Positions 45,221 through 57,612 of a stretch of DNA of 64,000 nt are shown here, piece after piece. The translations under genes and the position numbers were made by a program. Numbering within the stretch: position 1 is the first letter of the stretch; each line of letters begins with the position of its first letter. The notes below the pieces were generated by a model. The model had not been told where the DNA came from. It worked only from the letters and a program-made list of their open reading frames with translations, and made no database searches. The DNA is from Dermacentor variabilis (taxonomy: Eukaryota; Arthropoda; Arachnida; Ixodida; Ixodidae), in NCBI RefSeq assembly GCF_050947875.1, contig NC_134572.1, positions 128,278,605-128,342,604 of the forward strand. The letters are read 5' to 3'.

Positions 45221-45452
45221 GGGTATGTGGTGCTATTCAACTTCATTGATACCAACTTGGGTTACTCGGTATGTGCCATTCTTCGATGGCGCTCTTTCAA
45301 GCCAACTTAACTGAGTCACTGGATTTGTAACTCTGGATTTGTAGTGCTTTTCAACGAACCTGCTTTACGCCAACTTTGGACATTGGGTGTATCCCGCTCT
45401 TCAATAAACCTTATTGAGGCTATCCTGGGTTTCTGAGCATGTGCCGCCTTTC
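45221..45452. repeat. 50-bp minisatellite, right part of the array
   Basis: Starts mid-unit and continues with full 50-base units, e.g. ACTTGGGTTACTCGGTATGTG... and ACTTTGGACATTGGGTGTATC.... Joining the flanks of LINE-A at its TSD regenerates a unit of about 46-50 bases. Confidence 0.85.
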
Positions 45453-47269
45453 ATAATAATCATGTTACAATACTTATCAACAATTACCCACCGAAATAAG
45501 TGAGATTGCGAATAGGAGTAATGTCGCCAATTATCTCTAAAGCCATACCGGGCCCTTGCGCCACTCAACACCACACATTCATTCAAATATCTCTAAGGGA
45601 TGACTCCACCACCACCTTTTTATTGATATCTGCAATATGTCGCAGTAAGAACACCTTCTTTGTTATTTAGCACTTACCAATGCTACTTGTTTTATTAATT
45701 TCTTAATGTATGGTGCTATTTGGCAAATTATTGTAGGAGCCCCGTAGAGGTGGTCGAGTAGCAGAAGGTACACACATGTAGAGTTGTACCCTGCAGAGGC
45801 GCTTACAAGGAAAGTGCGAGTGTTCGAGCTTACCAAGGTGGCTGGAACTATCAAAAACCTATCCAGATATGGTTTGCAGAAGTTCGATAACCCACGAATT
45901 CAAACTTTTTGGCATAAGTACACAACTATACCGCATAAAGTATTACAGCACTATGGTGCACCCATACGCACACTCTGACAACATTAGGTCGGCCGTAATA
46001 ACATTACTTGCACTTAATTGGCTTTCGTTTGTGCTCCGTCGAAGAATATAATCGATATGATCATTAGGAAACACAACAATTAGGCACAGGGTATCAAGGA
46101 AGAAGACAAGCAAGAGAAAGATTTGCTCTTCTTTCTTCTTGGAGGACTCCTAAATAATCCCGAGGGATCATTCCGGAGTTGAGCTGAGCCATCGGCGGTG
46201 GTGCTACTTTCAGTTCAGTGGGTTCTTTGACGTACTAGATGTTGGTCAGCAGGAATTACAGGTGTTAATGGCTACTATATATTGCTTTCTCAGCCATTCG
46301 CAAGAGCGACGCGTGAGTGTAAGGTTATAGTGGTGCCTTCGTGCATAATCTCTTCCACTGTAAAAGCCCCACATTACGCCGGCGTATTAGATACGCATTC
46401 TTGTAATGATGGCACTGAAGCAATAGGTTACACTTGCCTAACGCAGGCTTCATTCCTTCAGACATTCTGTCTACACAGGTCAGCATCGCAATTAGTACTA
46501 CGCCACTTCTTAGTGATCATTTGTAAACCCTTAATGTGGTTAGCAATCCCCAAGGGAAATCAAAACAGACGCTCTATCATATTGGATACAAAGAAATGTA
46601 TTTTCTAATTTTCTTGAAATGTGTAGCCATTTGCTAGCTTCACGCCACCACAAATTCACAATGAGTCCTCACACACATGCAGTCATCCATACATGGCAAT
46701 CGAGTGCAATGTAGATGGTTCTAAACCGAAAATGCTGGCGGCAGGAGTCCTGGTATGATCATCTTGTTCCGTGATTTGTACCCTCGTCTATGAGGGACCT
46801 TGGGACCTTATCAGGATTAATGTCAACTGACATTCCTGATAATCTTTTGCCCATGCTCATCTCATAATTTTTTTGTTTTTCATCTAAAAACACCGGGATT
46901 CGTCTTCCAGGATAGGCAGCACTGGAGCTCTGGAGCGCGGCATGTTTGGGGCCAAGTTCCACGCTCAAGAAAGGCAAAGAAATAGAACAGTAAGAACAAA
47001 CCTTTCTAGAGGATGTCGCAGGTACGCCATTCTTTGAGTCACGGTCCTGTGGTCCTGCAGTTCTCGGGCCCAATTATGACAACGCAACTAGCCCAAGAGG
47101 ACGAGGCGCCATCTGATTTCCGCTTTTGTCGGTTGTCAGTGCATTTTTGATGAGTTGGCCTCGTGATTTGTACCCCACGCGCTGTCATCTCCTCGTGATC
47201 TGCCCCCCACTCACTCTGGGTGGGATAAAGTGCTCACTGCTACTCTTTTATGCTGAACTATGGAAAAAG
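45453..47269. other. No gene recognised
   Basis: AT-rich; frames up to 108 codons without motifs. Confidence 0.45.
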
Positions 47270-47367
47270 GATGCACGTTAAAGAACTGCAGGTGGTCTAA
47301 ATTTCTCGAGTACTCCACTACAGCGTGCCTCATCGTGGTTTTGGCACATAAAACCCCATAACATTTT
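47270..47367 (+). mobile_element. tRNA-derived SINE (family 1), 3' fragment
   Basis: GATGCACGTTAAAGAACTGC, AGGTGGTCTAAATTTCTCGA, CTCCACTACAGCGTGCCTCA, GTGGTTTTGGCACATAAAAC, CCCATAACATTTTA. The block CAT.ATCAGA before GTGGTTTTG is missing. Confidence 0.85.
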
Positions 47368-49826
47368 ATAGAATGGGGATGCAATACCTTAGTATTATGT
47401 GTAAATAATCCAGGTAATATTTACGAGAAGTAGGTTGTGTTGAAACACAGTTAAAACTATCTTATTAGGAACATTTGCATTCTAAAGTGGTTCCACATCC
47501 CACAAAATTCAATCTTGCCTCAGCGATTACACATCGACTACGGAACTTTTAATCCCTTCGCATTGCACTGCTTCCCTAATTCCTGCGTCAACAATGAGTA
47601 GTGAGTGCCCTCTTGCATCTGTTCGTAGTTAGAAATTTTATGCCAAGAGATAAAGCGGTTGTGAGTTCAGGAAAAAAAAAAACTCTACATTCCCCACTGC
47701 GCTTCTGTGTTGCACAAACACTTGCTGATCTCCTCATTTCCTTCTTGTAAGGATGTTCGCATAGTGATATTCCCAAATCGAATCGAATACAAATATTGGA
47801 GAAAGAAAAACTGCCTCTGTATACCGATTTGAATTCTGAATATCTTCTCATTTAAGAACAAAGTAAAGTATTAAGTTTGGCGCGGAGCCTGTTTGGCGAC
47901 AATAAGAGGCTTGTAAACATATATTTCAAAAGTGTACTGTGCGCACGGCTCGAATGCTTTATAAGCTCTTGGATGTCCTACCTCCATTGTTTATTAATAC
48001 GTTTTATTAAACAAGGATTGTGTAGACTAATGTGGCGCTAGTACTGCGTGAATATTGTCATATGTAACAATACTCTTTCACTCGCAGTGTACAACCATTG
48101 ACAAACTGCCTTCTTAAGTTTCTTATTGTATGATTTGTTATTATCTTTATTTTGTTGCTTATCCTTTATCGGTAATAAATTATTTATTAAAGCTCGTTAT
48201 ATCACTTACTACTATTTGCAATAATAACTATTCTTTCCGATTACTTAACAAAGATCATGTCAATAGATTCCCTTATGTAATGCCTTCGGGTGTTTGAGGA
48301 GGAAATAAACGAAATGACATATGATATATGCGTGCAATGACGTTCGTACTTGGACCTCCTAGCAATTGTGAAGCTTTTAAATGCGAAACTACTGCTCTCA
48401 GTGATTTGGGGCACCACAACAGTGTCAGTAACAGAACGAGCCAAGTGCACGTCAGCAGGTGCACGCACAGCGCTGTGTTCGTGGAAGTAGGGAAGAGTGA
48501 TTCTACAGCAGCCTTAAATTTTTTTCAAAGAAATGGAAACATGACGAGACGTGTAAAATAATAAATCGAAATGAAATACAACAGCATCCATTTGACAACA
48601 CCGCTTTGGTCGGCATTCTGTTATTTTCTGTTTCTAACAAGTTGGTGTATTGGCTGCCTAGAAAGGAGGCTTTCGTATTGAACAAATGCGAACTATTAAT
48701 TTGAAGTTACCTGCTTCGTGCATTTGCTCAGGAATCGGTATCACTGCGCGGCAGCCGCAGCTCTCCTCCAATAGAATCACTTGGAACAGTCCGCATTTCT
48801 GCCGTTCCCTCCCACTCGCGGTATCCGCTGCAATACTCGAAAGAAATGAATATTCGGCAATTTCGAATAGTAAATTCCTAAATCGCGTACGGTCGCACAG
48901 GAGCGACTATTCTGTTTCTATTCAAAAGTTCGAATATGCGCACATCCCTATTTCCTGACTTTTTCGCGACAACCTTCGCTACTCTGTCAGCCAGGAAAGT
49001 CACTGACTTCCTTTGTACACACGCCAGAAATGTACCTTGTAAACACTGATTCGCCGAATTAGCAAGTGACCTAGCTAATAAACCGTGTAGCAACGTGACC
49101 TTGAAAGACAGCTCGCGACCTGTCTTTGTGATCGGTTCATGAGGATAATTGGTTGGCAGGTCAAGAGGTAGTGCGTTAGTGTCCTCTATGCTATAGACTA
49201 TAGGTAGCGCAAATTGAGCATGATATGTGCCAGTGCCATGCACAAGTCGCGCTGAGGTAATGTTCATTAGCACCGTACGGTCATTCAATTCCTTGTGCAT
49301 TGCGCATCTTTCGCCCTCTGGCACCTATTACTTCTTAACTTTGCCTTCTCACCAGTGGGATTTCGTTACGTGTGTGCGATGAACGTGCCAAAATTGCAAC
49401 GATGGCAAGGAATGCTCAGAAAGCCACGGCACAGGTGTCCCATAAATCTCTCAACGCAGACGCTTCTCCCGCAGCCTGTCAGGCAGTAGTACATTTCACT
49501 TTCAGCGCTACGCTCTAAGCGAGCTTCTGAGCAGCTATTCTTGGGTCTGCCTGTCTCCAAAGTAAGTTGGCCCTACAACAGCAGCTTAGCTATGGCAACA
49601 ACGAGGAAGAGGTTTGCTCTAAGAACACAAAAAAAAAACGAAATAAAAGAAACACTGCGTGCATCTCATACAGAGTTGGAAATGGCGTTCTAGCAGTCGT
49701 GATGTAACTCTCGACCCACTTCACTTAACCCCATCGCTGCATTGCGGAAGTGCGAGGCATCGTACACTATCTCCTCGGTCAGCGCGGCTTTCTGCGCGCT
49801 TCAGGTATGCTGACAGCGAAAATAAG

Positions 49827-49830
<4 letters not shown>
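47368..49830. other. No gene recognised; possible inverted ends
   Basis: GGATGTTCGCATAGTGATATTC at 47751-47772 and the inverse of GGGATGTGCGCATATTCGAA at 48930-48949 could be ends of one 1.2-kb element, but the match is partial and nothing coding lies between. No other content recognised. Confidence 0.35.

Positions 49831-49898
<68 letters not shown>
49831..49898. repeat. (GA)n microsatellite
   Basis: An uninterrupted GA run of about 33 units; the Ser-Leu frame on the minus strand here is an artefact. Confidence 0.98.
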
Positions 49899-49902
<4 letters not shown>

Positions 49903-52799
49903 GTAACGCTCTAGCGTTACATGTTCTTCCTCATATTGCTGTTCTGAGCCCTGGCGGAAGGAGCTGAAAATTATTTTGTAATCAGAAAGGCACCATTCGC
50001 TGTGCCTGCGTCTGCCACCGGGCTGGGTTCTTGCTCGCAGAGGAGCGCATTTTAGTCCCACTCCGGTCTTTCCCAGGAAGTATGCAAGTGGAGCAGTTAA
50101 CTGAAGCATGACTTGAAATCGAGCGCGGCTTCGAAAGAAGTGCGCTTGAATTCGCCTTCAGGTTTTCCCAGTGTGCGGATCCCGAAGCGAAGTCTCAATG
50201 TGCGTCTCTGTAAGGATTCGAGCACACATACATCATGGAGCCGTGCTCAGTGGCCAAGCTCAGGAGCCATACAGAAATCTTCCGTTTCAGCACACAGGGC
50301 ACACGGAGCACGTCAAATTAAGGACATGCTCACGGAGCACAACCAAATCATCCATGAAGTGCAGGCGTGAGTCTATTGTGCCAACGTGAAGCTCTTGGGA
50401 CAGTTTTGTGCAAGCCTACAGCCGCGTTTCGGTAACTAATGTAACACGCCGGACATTTGGATTTAATTTCATCTTCAAGCCAAATGACAAGATTGTGCAT
50501 GTACAGACGTTTGCATGACTCCCTGATTTCTAATATAGCGATAGTGACCTTGCAGCCAACTATATCTTGCTTCTAGGCATAATTATTCGACATGATGTCA
50601 TCAGGAGGGAAAACATGGGCGATTTCTAAAATTTAGTTGACTGTATACCACGGAAGAAATTAGTGATTTCTGAGCACACTTCTTCGTAAATGGCACCGCC
50701 ACTCCCGCTACCTCCGCCACCACCGCCACCATCGCCACACACGCAAGAGGCGCTTCTGAAGCGGCGTACTCAGTGAAAGGAAAATAGATTTTAAAATGTT
50801 TTTTTACTAAAACGGTATGCATTTACCGTTGTTTCTGAATGGACTTTCTGTTTCCGTACATCACCGCAGTTTTGCATCTTCTTTTCCTTTACAGAGCTGC
50901 CGACAAGCACTGTCAGAGGTTTACTCGTTCAGAAAATTTTAGAAGACGAAATCAGGTTGGCTGGAAACGGCGCTAATTAAACAGCCCAACATAATCTTAC
51001 AGGTGTAAGTATTGCGTATTGCAAGATTACCTTGTTGTTGAGTAGGCTAAAATGCAGTGCGAGAGATGATAATACCAACTACAGTTCTTGCCAGACGGGA
51101 TACCACCTGGTATAGTAACCTGAAAATCTTATTATTGTGGCGCCTTATGGCATATTCATCACTTTATGCTGTGTATTCGTGCCTGCTGCAAGTAGCCTGT
51201 TACTTGGACCAAAACGCGCTTCTCAAGAGCACACCAATAGAGACAAGCTCTATTTTCCAGCGATGTATTATGTAGGTTTCAAAAAAAAAAGGGGCCTATA
51301 CGATCTTTTAATAGCGCATATGCCTTCCTTGACCCCGGCTCTTCTTCATTCGATGTTCATGTGCAAGCCCGTAACGCGTCAAGGTGTGGCTAGAGCTTGC
51401 ATATCCGCTTTAACCTGACGTGCTGAGGATGTAAACACGCTCACCCCTACATACGCGCGTGGTCTTCGTTTGCTGTGCTGTTTCCGCTTCCCGAAAAGAA
51501 CCACTTTCACAAGACTATACAGGTCGCTTTTTGCATGCTGTCGGGCCGGCGTTATGAAGAACGGTTTTCCATCGTCATTCTGTCAGCTTAAGGTATGTTT
51601 TGTTTTTCCCGTGCAAAGAGATTTAGAGCTCCCCCATTTCCGTCCGCGCATGGCACCCGAATTCCATCGAGGCTGAAAGTAGGTCTCTAAGTACTCGCGT
51701 CTTGTGTCGGCGCCGGAGAATGATGTCCTCAGTTTCGGGCTCCAGGAAGTGGAATATTGTGCCACAGTGTCCCAGCACCCGCAGGAGAGAAAGAAAAAAA
51801 GAAAAGGAAGACGGATGCACCGACCCAGAACGACAGTGCCTTGTGCATTATGACACCTACGAGAGGCCCAGTGGGGAGTGCTCAGAAACGCTGCCACTCA
51901 CGTTTGCTGTTACCGAAGTTTACCAAGAAGCCAGGTGGTGAATGGGCAATGCAGAGCTCATCGTGATCATAATGTGCCAAGATAGTTTTGACAAAAACGA
52001 AAATTGTGGCCAGGTTCATTTACCGCTTGAAAATAGCAAAAGGAAGGGCAATAAGGTTAAGCACAAGAAAAAACAGGTTCGCTACCTTAGGTGGGGGATA
52101 TTTTCAGCTAATGTAGCATAATCTTGGACTCTCTAATATATGCTTGAAATGGACGGATCTTTTAACGCCCACTTTTCTCCCACCATTAGCTGTTCTCAAA
52201 GAAGTGAGTCGTGGCAAAATTGGAATGCTTCCCCAGTGGCATGTTCATTGAAACTAAGGACCATTTCTTGTTGCAACCATGATAAAGCGGTTGCATGCAG
52301 TTCAAGAGAATGGATTCTGTCGTCCACGGGTCCATAGAATCCTAGATTCCACGGGCGTATCCTTGGGACAGTGAAAGGCTCCCGACGATGTTGTCATGAT
52401 GTCTGTGTAGGTGATGATTATCTACGCCTGGGGTTCAAGGCGTATGCTGAATATTTCTTCGGTCATGTGAGGCTGATAAAGTGGCTGCCATGTGTTCATC
52501 CTGTTGACTGATGTGGTGCGAGAAAAAGTTTGCGGCCTTGATGTTCGTTTGTGTGTCCTCCGCTAATGAATGATACCCATTAGCTTACGGGTGTAGGTAA
52601 ACACGGTGACCCGAACATTGTTTTTCATTCTTCAGCTTCATCGCCTTCCAGGCACCATATTTATGGGCACCCAAACATAGGAATGAAAATGTTCTTACAG
52701 AAACCATCGAACATGATTGACAAAGTAAGCAAATAGTTCATTCGGTCCGAAAAAAAATTAACTGCGCGCACTAAAAACTATTACTTAACTACGCCGCCC
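49899..52799. other. No gene recognised
   Basis: On the minus strand at 50250-50420 a frame contains RLHFMDDLVVLREHVLNL, which resembles an RT F-x-DD box, but neighbouring RT blocks were not found. A (CCG/CCA)n run lies at 50698-50735. The frames at 51583-51966 have no recognisable domain. Confidence 0.4.
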
Positions 52800-52975
52800 A
52801 GGTTAATAACGGTGTTCGATGACGGCGGCAGAAATTATTGTCGACATGTCACGGCAAACGGCATGACTACGACGACGACGGCATGACTAGAACGGAGTTG
52901 CGACAGCGTCACGATGCCGGTGGCATGACGACGAAATATTGACGACAGCTTGACGACAATGGCACGACAGCATTT
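52800..52975. repeat. Cryptic GACGAC/GGCATGAC repeat
   Basis: Many imperfect copies of GACGGCATGACTACGACG-like words. It is the reverse-complement type of the GTC-rich tract at 60095-60765. Confidence 0.7.
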
Positions 52976-53314
52976 GCATTTTCTTCTCAGCTTGTTCATT
53001 CCACGGAGGCCAGATACTTATCCGAGCGTTTGCTTTAAAATCATGCCGATCCCAAGCACTGTGGTAGTGGATCTATAAGCATAGCTGTGGTGAGCCGGCG
53101 ACACTAAAACGGCACATCTGGATAAGAGACACACCTCGGACTTCGTCGACGAAAGCGCTGCTAAACCGCTAGGTGGTGTGGCAATAAAAATAAGTACCTC
53201 ATGTGCGCTACTATCCAGACATTTCACGGAGAAACGCGACATAGTCATCATCGCGGACCAGAACATCTAAAACATCAGACGCCCCAGAGCTCTCGAGGGA
53301 CAGTACGCACGTTT

Positions 53315-53964
53315 CAGAGCTAGTGGGCAAACTTCTTAATCTCATCCGCCCACCTAACTTTCTGCCACGCTATGCTACGCTTCCCTTCCCTTGGAATCAA
53401 GTCCGTAACCCTTAATGACCATTGGTTATCTTCCCTCCTCATTACATGTCCTGCCCATGCCCATTTCTTTTTCTCGATTTCAACTAAGATGTCATTAACT
53501 CGTGTTTGTTCTTTTACCCAATCTGCTCTTTTCTTATCGCTTAACGTTACACCTATCCTTCTTCTTTCCACAGCTCGTTGCGTCGTCCTCAATTTAAGTA
53601 GAACCCTTTTCGTAAGCCTCCAGGTTTCTGCCCCGTACGTGAGTACTGGTAAGACTCAGCTGTTATACACTTTTCTCTTGAGGGGTAATGGCAACCTGCT
53701 GTTCATGTTCTGAGAATGCCTGCCAAACGCACTCCAGCTCATTCTTATTCTCTTGGTTATTTCATCATGATCCGGGTCCGCGGTCACTACCTGCCCTAAG
53801 TAGATGTATTCCCTTACCAATTGCAGGGCCTCACCACATATCGTAAACTGTTGTTCTCTCCTGAGACTGTTAAACATTACTTTAGTTTTCCGCAGATTAA
53901 TTTTTAGACCCACCCTTCTGCTTTGTCTCCAGGTCTGTAAGCATCCTGCAGTAAGCAGGAACAC
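53315..53964 (-). mobile_element. RTE-like LINE, RT C-terminal coding end
   Basis: Minus-strand frame from 53964 to 53320, one stop: VGLKINLRKTKVMFNSLRRE, EYIYLGQVVTADPDHDEITK, AFGRHSQNMNSRLPLPLKRK, VYNS, stop (TGA where Cys is usual), VLPVLTYGAETWRLTKRVLL, TTQRAVERRRIGVTL, KKWAWAGHVMRREDNQWSLR, VRWADEIKKFAH. These are the post-catalytic blocks of endonuclease-reverse transcriptase LINEs of RTE type; no RNase H and no zinc knuckle. The start of ORF2 (endonuclease and the catalytic RT half) is missing: 5'-truncated. A single premature stop in over 200 codons suggests a fairly young copy. Confidence 0.88.
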
Positions 53965-55119
53965 CCTATGTACACAAACAAATCCGGTGAGAAACCGACG
54001 ACCTGGTGCTTAGCGTCACCAGACGTAAAAATGCTGCGTCATTTCGTTGACCGAGGATACCAGGAGAACCTCATATCGTGCAGAGAAAAAGAGTGAAAAA
54101 GAAAAACAACGAGGATTCAGTAATAATTTAACGCTTCTAATTAGGCCAGAAATTTGAAATTTTTGGTACACATTGAATTTTAGCTCCCCTTCCCCCCTTT
54201 CTTCTTAACAGACAGCTTGAATTACGCAGACTACTCTCGTGACTTTTGGAAATGTAACCGCTTACGGCATCGTCACACTTTCGAACACTTGCTGAAGAAA
54301 TTTTTTAGATAAGGTGTATTTGATCAGCGCGCATTTAACTTCGCACACAAACTTGCCATAGCGTTCTCCCCATTTAGCTAAGATTGACTTTGGTGGCAGT
54401 TGTAGTTATGCTTGGGTAGCGGTCCAGATTTTGCGCTGCTCGTAAAACTCACTTCGGAGCACTGGCATACGCAATTTATTGCAACAGAGATATTTCATCC
54501 ACCCGATTGGAACGTCGCCTACGCATTATCCCTGACGTGCTCCTTACTTTCGCAACTTTAAGCAAGTAGTCTTGTTTAGCTCACCGAGGACAACAAAGAA
54601 ACAAACTACAAAACTCCTATGGCGCATGAAAATAGGGGAAACAATGAGGGCTCAGTAATTCTTTGCAACCGTTTTGATTAGACCTGAAATGTTAAATTTT
54701 TTTCCCACATTGCGCATACTGTGAACCCCCTTTGCCCTACATGTGAATTTGGTGCATACCAGAGTTATCGCGGGACATGGGGAAGCATAGCTGATAGCGA
54801 CCGTAGGCATATTATAAGACTTTACTTACGAGGTGTTTACAAAGCCCGTATTCGATCCACATACGTTTAAATTCCCACTTGAAGTTTGCCATAGCGTTTC
54901 CCCTGAGTTCGCTGTACTTGACTTTGGTGGCATATGTAGTTACACCAGGGCACTAGGCTAAAGTTTTCGCCATTCGTAAAATACGCTCGTAGTTAACGTT
55001 CCCAAGCACTTGCATGTGTAATTTATTAGAAAGGCCGTAATGAACTCACATACTTTTAATTTTAGATACGGAATTACGCATAAGATGACGCCAAATTTCG
55101 CCAAATGCAATCATAGTGG

Positions 55120-55219
55120 GAGCACGTTAAAGATCCCCTGGTGGTTAAAATTAATCCGGAGTCCCCAACTGCGGCGCGCCTCATAACCATATCGTGGTTG
55201 TGGCACGTAAAAGCCCAGA

Positions 55220-55220
<1 letters not shown>
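55120..55220 (+). mobile_element. tRNA-derived SINE (family 1), 3' fragment, with TA tail
   Basis: GCACGTTAAAGATCCCCTGG, GGTTAAAATTAATCCGGAGT, CCTCATAACCATATCGTGGT, GGCACGTAAAAGCCC. Its 3' end runs straight into the (TA)n microsatellite. It lies within the 535-bp tandem repeat. Confidence 0.85.

Positions 55221-55295
<75 letters not shown>
55221..55295. repeat. (TA)n microsatellite
   Basis: About 37 uninterrupted TA units between two SINE fragments; a second (TA)11 run lies at 55343-55364. Confidence 0.97.
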
Positions 55296-55298
<3 letters not shown>

Positions 55299-55345
55299 AG
55301 CAATTGCTACAAAACGGGTGGATGTCTCATTTTCCCTTTATTTAT
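55294..55345 (+). mobile_element. Ruka-like SINE, 3' fragment between TA repeats
   Basis: TGTAGCAATTGCTACAAAAC followed by GGGTGGATGTCTCATTTTCC and CTTTATTTAT matches, on the plus strand, the body end of the minus-strand copy at 1955-2134 (GGCAACTGCCACGATC, GGGTGAATGTCTCATTTGCC, CTTTATTAAT). Confidence 0.75.
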
Positions 55346-56250
55346 ATATATATATATATATATAATTAGCAAGGTGCCTTCTCAAGTTCACCGGTGAGAC
55401 CAAAGAAAGCAACTGTCTACTTCGTGTCCCGTATGAATATAGCGGAAAAACGAGGGTGCATTAATTATTGCCAACGCTTCTATTTAAGCCAGGAACGTGA
55501 AAAGTTCACACGCATTACACTTCGCATTCTTCACAACGAAGGCGCCAAATAAAACAACTGACGAAGGAAGGCGACACGGGACAATCACGTAGGCGCACTA
55601 ACAACTGATCGTTTTATTTCTTCACACAGAAATAAATAGCTGCTACCAAGAATCAAAACAACAAGAAAAAAGACAAAATAGTGCCGTCATCTGCATCGCA
55701 CAATAAAACCACGATACACAACAGTTTCTAAGCGCCGCTCTTAAGATACGCCAATTCCTTTGTCGATAGAGAAACTGAGGGTTCACTGATCCAAGCATCA
55801 CCACGCTTCTTGATGTCAAGCGCTTCCAATATCTCCTTTGTCATTTGATACTCAGCTCTGTTCGAATCCGTAGGCTCTATTAAAATCTGGAATGCACTTG
55901 TGAGCCTTACAATGGGCACTAATGTGACCGGAGAGCTGGTTTTCCATCCTATATCGATGTTCATACAACGTGTCATTCAGATACCTGCCCGTTTGGCCTA
56001 CATATGATGAATCACACGACAGGGGAACCGAATAAACTACTTTCTTTAACTCCTTTCTTTTATGGCTTACATGTATTTTGCATAAATATTGTCGAATGGC
56101 ATTGGTGGTAATTTACGATAAGTTTTTCTCCCATTTGCCGCATTGATGTTTAAGTATTCTTTCACAAATTGGCTGTGTGCATCCTGAAAAACGAGTCTAA
56201 TTTTAGTAGGTACTATCGGTTGGGAAAAATACTGTTGCCCATTGCGCGCC

Positions 56251-57552
56251 AGGGTGACGAACCGTAGGGGAAGGCTCAGGGAGAGCAATCTCATCAGGCT
56301 TTACAATGCCTTCCTCATGAGTCACGTAAATTACGTAGCTTCGGCGCTAAAATGGATCAAGAGAGACGCGGCCAAGTTAGAGACACTGATGGGCAAGAGC
56401 ATCAAAAGGGTGCTAGGTCTTCCGATCACTACAAGCACGGAGCGGCTCGATCGGTTAGGGGTTCCCAATTAGCAAGCAGAAATCATCGAAGCACAGACCA
56501 AGGCACAGGTCGTGCGGCTGTCGACCACCAGGGCCGGCAGACGCATCCTAGAAGAAGCAGGCATAAATGCAGAGGCAGAGTGCACCGCACGCAAGGTCGC
56601 GCTCAGCGCGGCGTTCAGGGGCACTTTCAAGGTAGAACCGCTTCCGAGAAACGTCCACCCGCAATTCAACGAGGGGCGCCGAAAGGCGAGGGCCCGAGCA
56701 CTGCTGAAATCGACTGCCAACTGCCCGGGACTGGCGGCATTTGTAGACGCGGCCCAGTACGGGCGCAGCTTCCGGTACGCGGCCGTCTCGATACGGTGGG
56801 ATGGTACGATCATTAACGCAGCATCGGTCAAGGGGGTAACGTCCGAGGTGGCCGAACAGGTGGCAATAGCCATGACAATGAGGGACCCCGAACGGCCTTA
56901 CGTGTACACAGATTCGCGATCGGCGGCCAGAGCATTTGCCTCGGGCTCGATATCGCGGGAAGCGGCGGCCGTCCTCGGCAGCGAGGGAGCCGCGGGTCAT
57001 CACATCGTCAAATGGTTTCCAGCCCACATGAGGGCCGACTTGGACCCCGACTTTCCCAACGCCAACGGGCTGGCGCACGGACGCGCGCGAGGACTCACGC
57101 ACCGCGGCGATCGTGGCGAGAGAAGTGGCGGGGAGGGAGGAGAGCACCGAGACCCGCTGCTCACCTTCAACGAAATAACAACGCACTATGAACTATCGAG
57201 GAGTACCTTCCCGCTCCCCCACGCTAAACTCACTAGACCACAGTCATCTATATTCAGAATGCTTCAGACAAGGTCGCTCCCCTCGAGAAACAGACTGAGC
57301 CTTTATTCACCAGAAGTAGAGCCGCAATGTCCGGATTGTGGCGAAACGTACTGCTCGCTAGCACACATGCTCTGGCAATGCTCCGCGTTAAGCGGCACCG
57401 TGTTCAGTAAAGAAGAAGACTGGGTGGACGCCCTGCGAAGCGACGACCACCAGACCCAGCTCTTGGCCGTCCAGAGGGCTCACGAAAGGGCGGAGACTCA
57501 AGGCCTTCCCGTCCCAATGTGGGTGCGGCCCGCGACCCCCGCCGACCACTAA
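56251..57552 (+). pseudogene. LINE ORF2 C-terminal part: RT thumb, RNase H, zinc knuckle
   Basis: N-terminal part: RT thumb (LIRLYNAFLMSHVNYVASAL, RVLGLPITTSTERLDRLGVP) then the single stop and QAEIIEAQ. Linker: PLPRNVHPQFNEGRRKARAR. RNase H at about residues 165-290: Asp in AAFVDAAQY, Glu in SEVAEQVAIAMTM, Asp in YVYTDSRSAARAF, the HIVKWFPAHM box; the last catalytic position lies in NANGLAHGRARG. Then PLPHAKLTRPQSSIFRMLQT and the zinc knuckle CPDCGETYCSLAHMLWQC, ending VRPATPADH. RNase H removes the RNA strand during retrotransposition. No start codon context or RT catalytic box is present, so it is a truncated gene. Confidence 0.9.
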
Positions 57553-57612
57553 ACCAAGAGTGGGTGGGGAGGGGTTCCTAGGGAGTCAATAAAGTTGTTT
57601 CCTCCTCCTCCT
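56251..57612 (+). mobile_element. RNase H-type LINE, young 5'-truncated copy in a Penelope element
   Basis: Perfect 13-bp TSD CCCATTGCGCGCC at 56238-56250 and 57613-57625. The short 3' UTR has AATAAAG at about 57588 and ends in a (TCC)n tail. The coding part is one frame across 56251-57552 with a single TAG at 56470-56472, so decay is slight. Its junctions place it in the middle of the Penelope-like sequence, in the opposite orientation. Confidence 0.95.

Larger units (their letters stand above)
54060..55550. repeat. Long-unit tandem repeat, about 535 bp, 2.3 copies
   Basis: Anchors recur at 533-535 bp: GAGGATTCAGTAAT at 54111 and GAGGGCTCAGTAAT at 54646; GCCATAGCGTT at 54355 and 54888; GACTTTGGTGGCA, CGTAAAA and the AATTTATT block follow in order. 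A third partial unit (GAGGGTGCATTAAT at 55452, CTTCTATTTAAGCCAGGAACG) comes after an insertion of about 250 bp (55120-55365). Units differ by perhaps a quarter of positions. Non-coding. Confidence 0.85.

Noticed and set aside
50250..50420. RT catalytic box (HFMDDLVVL) on the minus strand
   Set aside because: The neighbouring RT blocks expected on either side were not found, and stops follow within 15 residues.
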